Positions 1 to 6,832 of a DNA stretch of 35,717 nucleotides are shown in pieces. Within the stretch, counting starts at the first letter, position 1. Each line of letters starts with the position of its first letter. Under the pieces are notes generated by a model that did not search any database, was not told the DNA's origin, and saw only the letters and a list, made by a program, of their open reading frames with translations. The stretch spans positions 1 through 35,717 of the forward strand of contig QCNM01000007.1 of assembly GCA_003210115.1 (NCBI GenBank), written 5' to 3'. The translations under genes were made by a program, and so were the position numbers. The DNA is from SAR116 cluster bacterium AG-426-A06 (GTDB lineage Bacteria > Pseudomonadota > Alphaproteobacteria > Puniceispirillales > Marisalimonadaceae).

Positions 1-1
1 A

Positions 2-979
2 ACTGGAACTGGTAAAGACGTAATTGCAAGAGCAATTCATAACTCCTCTCTAAGAAATGGACCTTTAATAACTGTAAATTGCGCAGCTATTCCATCAGAA
101 TTATTGGAATCAGAACTTTTTGGACATGAAAAAGGATCATTTACTGGTGCTGATAAATTAAGAAAAGGTAAGTTTGAACAATCAAGTGGTGGTTCAATGT
201 TCCTTGACGAGATAGGTGATATGCCATTGGCACTCCAAGCAAAATTATTAAGAGCAATTGAAAATAAGACAATTCAAAGAGTTGGAGGATCTGCAGATAT
301 TAAAATTGATCTTAGACTTATATGTGCAACTCATAGAGATTTAGAAAAAAAAGTTGAAAATGGTGAATTTAGAGCTGATCTTTTTTTTAGAATAAATGTA
401 TTACCTATACAGGTTCCATCACTTTCTGAAAGAAGGGATGATATACCTGACTTAGTATTAAATCTGCTAAAAAATGTAGATGCCGAAGATGAATTTAAGC
501 CAAAATTTACAACTGATGCAATCACAGCACTTAGAAGACATAATTGGCCTGGTAACGTAAGAGAATTAAAAAATTTAATTGAAAGAGCGTGCATACTTTT
601 TCAAGGTCAAGAAGTTACAAGTACAAATGTTACTGAAAACCTCTTAAGGTTAAAAGCTCCAAATACAATTGAAGAACAAAATGAGATTTGGGATGTAACA
701 TCAGAGTTAATTGATGAAGTCGAATTTGATGATGATCATGAAGAAAATAAGATTGATAATCTTCCTCATCCAAATAATTATAAAGACTGGTTTACTTTTT
801 ATGATGAAATTGATGTTCGGCGTCATTTACAAGATATTGAGATAATATTAATAGAAGCAGCTTTAGAAAAAACTAATGGGAAAATTGCCAACGCAGCAGA
901 CATTTTAAAGCTAAGAAGAACTACACTAATTGAGAAAATGAAAAAATTCTCAATTACAAAAAATGATACAAATTTATAA
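2..979 (+). CDS. Sigma-54-dependent transcriptional regulator (NtrC/FleQ-type AAA+ with Fis-like HTH), 5'-truncated by window edge
   Basis: Frame is open from base 2 ([16 protein letters not shown]...); GTGK Walker [16 protein letters not shown] sigma-54 contact loop, [17 protein letters not shown]-terminal HTH '[19 protein letters not shown]' as in FleQ-like proteins. Confidence 0.9.
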   Translation, partial: TGTGKDVIARAIHNSSLRNGPLITVNCAAIPSELLESELFGHEKGSFTGADKLRKGKFEQSSGGSMFLDEIGDMPLALQAKLLRAIENKTIQRVGGSADIKIDLRLICATHRDLEKKVENGEFRADLFFRINVLPIQVPSLSERRDDIPDLVLNLLKNVDAEDEFKPKFTTDAITALRRHNWPGNVRELKNLIERACILFQGQEVTSTNVTENLLRLKAPNTIEEQNEIWDVTSELIDEVEFDDDHEENKIDNLPHPNNYKDWFTFYDEIDVRRHLQDIEIILIEAALEKTNGKIANAADILKLRRTTLIEKMKKFSITKNDTNL

Positions 980-1009
980 ATTTTTAAATTTTATATTAAC
1001 TGCTTTGAT

Positions 1010-1456
1010 ATGATCAAAAATAAATATTTTGAAGATTTTAATCTTGGTGAAAAATACATACTTCCTTCAAGAACTCAAACAAGTGGTATTTTTTCAATGT
1101 TTCAGGGTGTATCAGGAGATAACGACCCAATTCACTATGATGTAGAATTTTGCAAACAAAAAGGTCATAAAGATATGCTTGCTCATGGAATCCAAGTTAT
1201 GTCTCAAACAGCTGCTGGTGCAGGAAGTTTTCCATCAGAAGTTAGACAAAGTTTATTAGGAATGATCGAAATTAGTGGCAAGTTTCTAAAGCCAGTATAT
1301 AAAAATGATACTTTATATCCAGAACTTAAAATAATTAATTTAGTTTCTCAAAAAACTACAGGTGTTATTGAGATGGAAGCAACAATATTTAATCAAAATA
1401 AAGATTTAGTATTTAAGGGGACTCAAAAATACTTAGTTAAAAAAAATGTAAATTAA
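1010..1456 (+). CDS. MaoC-like hotdog dehydratase
   Basis: FxxFxxGxKY N-terminus, 'GDNDPIHYD...AHGIQVMS' MaoC/hotdog motif. Confidence 0.85.
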   Translation: MIKNKYFEDFNLGEKYILPSRTQTSGIFSMFQGVSGDNDPIHYDVEFCKQKGHKDMLAHGIQVMSQTAAGAGSFPSEVRQSLLGMIEISGKFLKPVYKNDTLYPELKIINLVSQKTTGVIEMEATIFNQNKDLVFKGTQKYLVKKNVN

Positions 1457-1467
1457 CATCTCTCTAT

Positions 1468-1492
1468 AAACTACTTAAACTCAATAGTGTCT
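1468..1492 (-). other. Degenerate guaA 3'-end-like sequence (possible old attachment site)
   Basis: aaactacttaaactcaatagtgtct matches guaA end aaactactcccactcaatagtgcct (8229-8253) at 21/25 positions, with a perfect 11-mer actcaatagtg. Confidence 0.4.
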
Positions 1493-1649
1493 AAACTATA
1501 AAGCATTGATAAAGCTATATCATTTTGACTTAGTAACTCATACAACCTACAAATCCTTACTGTTTTTGTACTATATCATACTTAAAGTAATAAATCTGGT
1601 AGCTTAATTTATAAGAACATTAGTTATAGTAAAATAGGATTAATAAAAT

Positions 1650-1665
1650 CTCTATTACTAAAGTT
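1650..1665. repeat. Direct repeat copy 1 flanking the CC-peptide ORF (ctctattactaaagtt)
   Basis: 15/16 identical to 1824-1839 (ctccattactaaagtt). Confidence 0.7.
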
Positions 1666-1667
1666 TT

Positions 1668-1817
1668 TTAGTTGCAACAGTTATCTTTTTCACTGCAACA
1701 TCCTTCATTACAACAAGAACTACTGCACTCTCCAGTATTACAACCGTCACTACAACAACCATTTGTACAACAAGTGTTTTTACAACATGTATTTTCATTG
1801 TCAATATGTACAGTCAT
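1668..1817 (-). CDS. Small cysteine-rich CC-motif peptide (metallothionein-like?), 49 aa
   Basis: Hand translation: MTVHIDNENTCCKNTCCTNGCCSDGCNTGECSSSCCNEGCCSEKDNCCN*; 14/49 Cys; SD GGAG-6 nt-ATG (ggagtaaataatg). Antisense to the listed 1672..1947 ORF. Confidence 0.75.
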   Translation of the reverse strand: MTVHIDNENTCCKNTCCTNGCCSDGCNTGECSSSCCNEGCCSEKDNCCN

Positions 1818-1823
1818 TATTTA

Positions 1824-1839
1824 CTCCATTACTAAAGTT
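1824..1839. repeat. Direct repeat copy 2 flanking the CC-peptide ORF (ctccattactaaagtt), contains its SD
   Basis: 15/16 identical to 1650-1665; spacing 174 bp. Confidence 0.7.
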
Positions 1840-1954
1840 ACGACTAAGAATCTAGATTATATAGGGCTAATTATAATAATCATATTTATTTTAAAAATAC
1901 TTTTGATAAGAAAACAAATCATTGATATTATTGACTTTTATTTTTGAAAATCAT

Positions 1955-1968
1955 TCCCACTCAGTAGT
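1955..1968 (-). repeat. Distal attachment-site copy (tcccactcagtagt), reads ...T-T-E-W-E-stop on minus strand
   Basis: 13/14 identical to 8236-8249 within guaA end. Confidence 0.75.
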
Positions 1969-2020
1969 AACGTTAAAATTTTTCTATTTTAATATCAATC
2001 ATTTACTACCTAGCAATAGT

Positions 2021-2042
2021 TAGTGTGCAACTAGTGTGTAAC
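2021..2042. repeat. Tandem 11-bp repeats tagtgtgcaac/tagtgtgtaac, possible integrase arm-type sites
   Basis: Two adjacent 11-mers with one mismatch; related tttgtgtaac at 2073-2082 and 8122-8131, inverted gttacaca at 2114-2121. Confidence 0.5.
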
Positions 2043-2132
2043 TCACTATCCACTTTGCAGGTTTTATCTACGTTTGTGTAACTATTGCAATTCAATAGTT
2101 TACGCAATTCTTTGTTACACATTGTAAGACGA

Positions 2133-2159
2133 AGAACGTGCTTTCACCAAACACGTTCT
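2133..2159. other. Perfect 8-bp stem-loop AGAACGTG-N11-CACGTTCT at island left end
   Basis: Direct inspection; no T-tract on either side, so not a clear terminator. Confidence 0.55.
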
Positions 2160-2171
2160 CCATTTAACTTG

Positions 2172-2273
2172 TCATTTGTTCTTTTTTGTCACTCGTCTGC
2201 CAAACTGTGCTTGCCTCTCTATAAGCGCATCTAACTCACCATGTTCAGCAGCTTCACGCACCTTAGCTAGCAC
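2172..2273 (-). CDS. Possible small ORF (33 aa, GTG start) in same frame just after the 529-aa gene stop
   Basis: VLAKVREAAEHGELDALIERQAQFGRRVTKKNK*; coding-like, AGAGG 8 nt upstream of GTG; frame is contiguous with 2301..3890 except for the TAA. Confidence 0.35.
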   Translation of the reverse strand: MLAKVREAAEHGELDALIERQAQFGRRVTKKNK

Positions 2274-2300
2274 ATCAGCAACCTCTGCTTCACTTGCTAC

Positions 2301-3890
2301 TTAATATGCGTGGTCTCCACCAATCTGCTTGTCCATCACAGAGAAGTAATATGCATCGGTTAAATACGACCTAGATGTGACCATACACCATCCACCGTGC
2401 TTTCCTAAGAAGTCATTTAATTCATTGTCTTGCTTGACATCAAGGAGAACACTCCCATTGCTCTTGACATTAATGTGCTTCACCAAAGTCTCGCCGTGAT
2501 GGTTAACAAACTCAAAGTCACACTCGGTGTTGGTACTAAGCTCAGCTAATTCTAACGAAGTATTGTGAACTGTCGCGACATAATTTCTTGATCCACCTAC
2601 TGGAAACCATCGCCTATTGAAAGGTTTAGTAAAGGTGTTCTCAGAGACAACTAATGGGGTAAAACATATGTTTGTTCCAAGGTTTTGAGTTTTCCTTTTA
2701 ACATTAAGACCCATTTTAAAGCGCTTAGGGAAGGGGTGTTCTTTACTCACAAAGGCAAGCTTTAAGCTATAGAATTGATCTGTTTCAGCATTGGCTGATC
2801 TTAAAATCTTAGAAAGGTCCAACTTACCTGATCCATTGAAATTAAACATTTCCGCTTGGGAAAGACTTCTCGAATAGATACCTTCTCCTCGCATTGTATA
2901 GATAGTCAAAAGCGCGTCCCCAGCAAAAGATAGGTTTTGTCCGTAAGTTCGTAGCGCCGTATCGAAAGAATTTGAGGGAAAAATTGGAGCTGTAAAAGCA
3001 GAGTCGAAATAGCGATGATGATTCTTATTGCTTGCCCTTAAACTCAACACATTGGCGTTTAGCACCTCCTCTGCTTTGGAAGTGTCGTAGAATGTATGGG
3101 TCAATGTAGGCGGACAATCCTTGTTTAGAATACCAACGTAAAAACGAGGGAAAACATCTTGTAAGTCGTGATTAATTGAACACTTTGGATTCTTTAACAA
3201 CCCAGTATCTGAACTGTTTATAAGGTCTTCCAGCCATATGATATGCATTTGGCCGTATGAATTATTAGTTAATTCTAGATTATAGCTCCTCGAAAAGTCA
3301 TCCTCAACGAGCTCAATACAAAGATTGTAAGTTGAAGAATGGCCACCAAAGAAGCATATGAAATTTTTAGTTTGATTACTAAGGTAAGTATCAAATCCAG
3401 TTTGCGGATACATAATTGCGTAGTCATTTACTGTTTCAGATTTATTATATGTTCGAATACCACTGTGCACTAACGAACTCGATCCATTGCCCTCATAGCA
3501 AACCGTTATAGCAGGAAAAGTGTAAAGAGGCTTATTTTTAGAATAAACCTCAACCTCAACAGACCCACAAAACCCATTTTCCAGATCAGAAAAATAATCT
3601 GAAATTTGCAGTTCGTAAGAGTTATATTCGATGATTATTTTGTATTTTTTATCAAACTGCTTTCCATCTATGCCACGTAAGGTCAAGCAAATAATTACGC
3701 TATTTCCGTGTTTTTTTAACCAATAAGATAAAAATTGAATAGAGGTGGTAATGCCAGAACTCTTAAAAACTGGGAAGATTGTTGATGAACGATTTTCTGC
3801 CTTTAAAAACTCTTCACTGCTTTGGAGTGAGAGATCATCAATGGAATTTAAATTATCCCAAAATTGTTCATAATCGAGAGCTCTACTCAT
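2301..3890 (-). CDS. Island-encoded protein of unknown function, 529 aa, beta-rich
   Basis: Long ORF; more likely start MSRALDYEQFW at 3890, ATG overlapping the TGA stop of the upstream gene (AAAATGAG). No family recognised. Confidence 0.85.
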   Translation of the reverse strand: MSRALDYEQFWDNLNSIDDLSLQSSEEFLKAENRSSTIFPVFKSSGITTSIQFLSYWLKKHGNSVIICLTLRGIDGKQFDKKYKIIIEYNSYELQISDYFSDLENGFCGSVEVEVYSKNKPLYTFPAITVCYEGNGSSSLVHSGIRTYNKSETVNDYAIMYPQTGFDTYLSNQTKNFICFFGGHSSTYNLCIELVEDDFSRSYNLELTNNSYGQMHIIWLEDLINSSDTGLLKNPKCSINHDLQDVFPRFYVGILNKDCPPTLTHTFYDTSKAEEVLNANVLSLRASNKNHHRYFDSAFTAPIFPSNSFDTALRTYGQNLSFAGDALLTIYTMRGEGIYSRSLSQAEMFNFNGSGKLDLSKILRSANAETDQFYSLKLAFVSKEHPFPKRFKMGLNVKRKTQNLGTNICFTPLVVSENTFTKPFNRRWFPVGGSRNYVATVHNTSLELAELSTNTECDFEFVNHHGETLVKHINVKSNGSVLLDVKQDNELNDFLGKHGGWCMVTSRSYLTDAYYFSVMDKQIGGDHAY

Positions 3891-4063
3891 TTTCTCCCCC
3901 GTCCTTCTGCAAGTGAGCCTTTCAACATGCCAGCCGTAAAGCCAAACTCTTTGCAAAGACGCTTTACTTCTTTCAGTGCGTTAGCACGTTCGTTCTTCTT
4001 AGCTTCAACCATCTGCTGCTGAATTGCTTCCATTTCAGCTTTCAATTCGTCATAAGACTTCAT
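3887..4063 (-). CDS. Truncated H-NS/HvrA-like protein, 58 aa, no C-terminal DNA-binding domain
   Basis: MKSYDELKAEMEAIQQQMVEAKKNERANALKEVKRLCKEFGFTAGMLKGSLAEGRGRK; resembles the oligomerisation region of HvrA-type proteins; GGAGGTGTGAG SD upstream of ATG at 4063. Confidence 0.6.
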   Translation of the reverse strand: MKSYDELKAEMEAIQQQMVEAKKNERANALKEVKRLCKEFGFTAGMLKGSLAEGRGRK

Positions 4064-4257
4064 CTCACACCTCCGTTGGTTATGTGTCAGTCTTACATTA
4101 TAGATTTGTTGAGAGGATGAAAAGCACGTTTTATCGACGCTTGCTGTAACGTGTTGTATTTTGACAAAAGTATTTGCACAGCGTCTCACTATGCCAGTCT
4201 TTCACTGTGTCAACCATTCAGTCAAATAGCTTCAAACCGTGCACTTTAAGCGTGTTT

Positions 4258-4578
4258 TCAGCGTTTTTCTCTGCTGTCTTGTTGATTTGGTAACGGTGGT
4301 TGTGGACGGATAGGTGTGAAGTCTGTTTGTTCTGTGTCTTTTGATGCGGTTTGTTGCTGTGGTTGCTGCGTGACTATCTTTGTCTTTGGAATAGCTACAG
4401 TGCGTGTGACTGTCTTTGTTTCTGGCTTTGCCATCTTCTTAGCTAGTGCTACTACACTACTGCTTGTGCCTAGCATCAATTCAAGTGCTGCCCACTTTGT
4501 TTCGTCATCAACACGTTCAATCTCACCACGTATCACATTCAATGCTTGCTGTATGTCTTGTAGGGCACTCTTGTTCAT
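4258..4578 (-). CDS. Hypothetical protein, 106 aa (helical N-term, Q/P/T-rich C-term)
   Basis: ORF in island operon orientation; ATG at 4578 preferred over upstream TTG. Confidence 0.55.
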   Translation of the reverse strand: MNKSALQDIQQALNVIRGEIERVDDETKWAALELMLGTSSSVVALAKKMAKPETKTVTRTVAIPKTKIVTQQPQQQTASKDTEQTDFTPIRPQPPLPNQQDSREKR

Positions 4579-4586
4579 ATAGTTAT

Positions 4587-4769
4587 TTAGCAACTAGCAG
4601 ACTGGGGTGATGCCAAATCACCACCTAACTTCTGTAAGTACTCCACCACAGAAAACTGCAGCACGAAAATTTCACGCTTAAAACCCAATTTCGGATGACG
4701 AGGTTGTTGACGTGAAGCTACAGTGTTACTTGTCAAACCCTCAACTCTTCTTTCCACCACCCACAGCAT
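4587..4769 (-). CDS. Possible small hypothetical protein (~50-60 aa)
   Basis: ORF ends ...FVLQFSVVEYLQKLGGDLASPQSASC; tightly packed between 4258..4578 and 4741..5046; start uncertain. Confidence 0.4.
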   Translation of the reverse strand: MLWVVERRVEGLTSNTVASRQQPRHPKLGFKREIFVLQFSVVEYLQKLGGDLASPQSASC

Positions 4770-5046
4770 CCGTATTAATCTGCTTGTGACACTGTTCGCT
4801 CAGTTCAATAAAACGCTTGCCAAGCTGCGTATGCTGTTCTGTAGCCGTCATACAGCGTCCGTAGTGCTGTAATTTGCTTGCACATATAGCCAATGTACCC
4901 ACACTGGGTTTAACACGCTTAAAACGCAGCGTACGCATATAGCACTCGCTTCTACACAGCCAATCTTTGCTGAACTCGCTTTCGCTGCTTACAGCGCCAA
5001 TTTGCACCAATAACTCAAATACGTCGTTTAGAACCGTTTTCTGCAT
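4741..5046 (-). CDS. Hypothetical protein, resembles DUF6626-type small proteins
   Basis: N-terminal 'VLNDVFELLVQIGAVSSESEFSKDWLCRSECYMRTLRFKRVKPS' recalls the DUF6626 pattern (SxxxFSxDWLgrSxxYxxxLRxxxxxPS); family not verified. Confidence 0.55.
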   Translation of the reverse strand: MQKTVLNDVFELLVQIGAVSSESEFSKDWLCRSECYMRTLRFKRVKPSVGTLAICASKLQHYGRCMTATEQHTQLGKRFIELSEQCHKQINTDAVGGGKKS

Positions 5047-5733
5047 CCTTTTTTCCTCAGTTGATAAATAACAATATGCAAAGCTTGTAAGTGTTACTGT
5101 GTATTTAGCACGTGTTGCTAGTTACAAATGAGATTAAGGTTGGTACGCCGATTGAAATAGTACTGCTGATGCCTTCTGATGTGAGAGGACAAGCAAACGG
5201 ACTGCTCATTGTCTGCTTCAATGCACTACCCCAGTGATGCTGGGATGCCTTAAACGACACACCTAAGTGTGATTAACGATTTTGCATTGTCGGAATGGTT
5301 GAATAGGAACGCCTATTGTAAAGTGAGTTGGAACTGTCATTAAACCAACAAAGTCGCTACGCTGCTTCTGGCTGGCGCGTAGCAATGACTTGCGTAAGAC
5401 AGCACGTAATAGGTGATAGCAAAACCTACCTTCCTCGTTAAGAGTTGTGTAAGCCCAGTTGTGTAATCCTCAGTAAATGAGTGAAGAACTACAGTCATTG
5501 CCTAAAAGTAGGCTTTGACTTGTTCTTCCTAGTAAATGAGTAAGAGATAACTATTCAATCAAAGAAAATCACGTTGTGCTGTATGTGATTGAGCGAATGC
5601 GAAAGAACAAACAGCACAAGTAGTGTTAGCGAAGCTGACACTCAAACAGCACTTCAAATAAGTAAGAAAAGTACAATTATCTTACATTTCTACGTAAGTC
5701 TTTGATGTATGGAAGGAATTATATGAGCACTTA
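5047..5733. other. Non-coding, inverted-repeat-rich island region
   Basis: No listed ORF; hairpins at 5230-5244, 5302-5317, 5327-5349, 5356-5383, 5410-5428, 5483-5528, 5574-5619, 5622-5642; direct repeats agttgtgtaa (5443, 5457), agtaaatgagt (5472, 5531), caaacagcac (5608, 5643). Confidence 0.7.
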
Positions 5734-5802
5734 TTGGTTGCTCAAATAGAACCTCAGAAAATACGCTATATGCACGAAAACATTACATTTAGGTGGTGGC
5801 AT

Positions 5803-6375
5803 ATGGCACAAGCAAAGACACTTAACAAAACAGAACTCAAGCAACTGCTAGACGTAACAAATTCATGCAGTCGTTATCCACTGCGTGACACTACGATGCT
5901 GTTGTTTACGCACTTGTGCGGTTTACGTGTTGGAGAAGTAGCTGCACTACGCTTTGATGACGTACTTGATGCAAACGACACAGTGCGAGACGAAATGACA
6001 CTTGATGCAGCACGTACCAAGTCCAAACGAGCACGTAAGATATTTCTGCCAAAGCAGATGCAACGTCAACTACAAGCATACGTTAGCAGCGTAGCGAAGC
6101 GTCCACAGCACGGTTATTTGTTCGCTACGCAAAAGAGTGCAAGGTTTAGTGCAAACACTGCTACACAGCATCTACAACGCTTGTATGCACGTGCTGGGAT
6201 TGCTGGCGCTACGTCACACAGTGGCAGACGTTCTTGGTTAACTACGTTAAGTCAGAAAGGAGTAAGTGTGTTTGTGCTAGCTGACATGGCTGGACATGCG
6301 AGCATTCAGACAACGCAGCGTTACGTTACTGTGAACGATGAGATGAAGCGTAACGCAGCAGAACTCATTGTGTAG
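5803..6375 (+). CDS. Minimal tyrosine recombinase (catalytic domain only, ~190 aa)
   Basis: GLRVGEVAALRFDD (Arg I), HSGRRSWLT (HxxR), GHASIQTTQRYV (H/Y); start MAQAKTLNKTEL at 5803 preferred over listed 5734; no N-terminal SAM-like core-binding domain. Confidence 0.88.
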   Translation: MAQAKTLNKTELKQLLDVTNSCSRYPLRDTTMLLFTHLCGLRVGEVAALRFDDVLDANDTVRDEMTLDAARTKSKRARKIFLPKQMQRQLQAYVSSVAKRPQHGYLFATQKSARFSANTATQHLQRLYARAGIAGATSHSGRRSWLTTLSQKGVSVFVLADMAGHASIQTTQRYVTVNDEMKRNAAELIV

Positions 6376-6820
6376 ATAAGCTAAAAAGGTATCCATAGTC
6401 TAGCTTCTCAACCAACTCGAATGTTCCGTCCTTACGTAGAGCAGAAAATTCTCCATTTGAGTTTAGCTTTAATGGAACGGGTAGTTGAACTTCTTTAGAA
6501 ATGAATTGAGCGATATTGTAATCACTTACGTACTCATAGGTTTGGGTATCTTTGCTATTTCTTGGTGTTATATCGAAATGCTTACGTTGAGCATCCACTA
6601 CCCAGAAATGTGGGATGATTGCTGTACCGCGTTCACCTAAATAGTCTCCAATTAACCCTCCACTATGCATTGTCCAATCACTATGATAATCAAGGAACAT
6701 CATCATGTTCTGAAAACACTCATTTGGCTTAGCATATTCAAACTTCATCGGTTTTACTTCAACAGATTTTACTTTTTCATCGTTTAACCAATTGACAAAA
6801 ATACGTGTGGCTTTTTTCAT
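6365..6820 (-). CDS. Hypothetical protein, 151 aa; possible papain-like/NlpC-like C-H-D fold
   Basis: Pattern NECFQN...GGLIGDYLGERG...PHFWVVDAQRKHFDITP; convergent with and overlapping the recombinase stop. Confidence 0.6.
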   Translation of the reverse strand: MKKATRIFVNWLNDEKVKSVEVKPMKFEYAKPNECFQNMMMFLDYHSDWTMHSGGLIGDYLGERGTAIIPHFWVVDAQRKHFDITPRNSKDTQTYEYVSDYNIAQFISKEVQLPVPLKLNSNGEFSALRKDGTFELVEKLDYGYLFSLSTQ

Positions 6821-6832
6821 TTACTTACCTTT

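Noticed and set aside
331-594. Minus-strand 87-aa ORF
   Set aside because: Antisense shadow of the sigma-54 regulator.
1672-1947. 91-aa plus-strand ORF (Q/L/S-rich)
   Set aside because: Best explained as antisense of the CC-peptide gene at 1668-1817; low-complexity composition arises from reversed TGT/TGC codons, and no convincing family.
2133-2159. Hairpin as operon terminator
   Set aside because: Stem is good but no T-tract follows on either strand, so left as an unassigned structure.
4316-4582. Plus-strand ORF rich in Cys/Val
   Set aside because: Antisense of the 106-aa island ORF; unlike 1668-1817 it has no regular Cys pattern and the other strand fits the operon layout.
5047-5733. CRISPR array interpretation of repeat-rich region
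   Set aside because: Repeats are short, varied inverted repeats without regular repeat-spacer periodicity; no cas genes.
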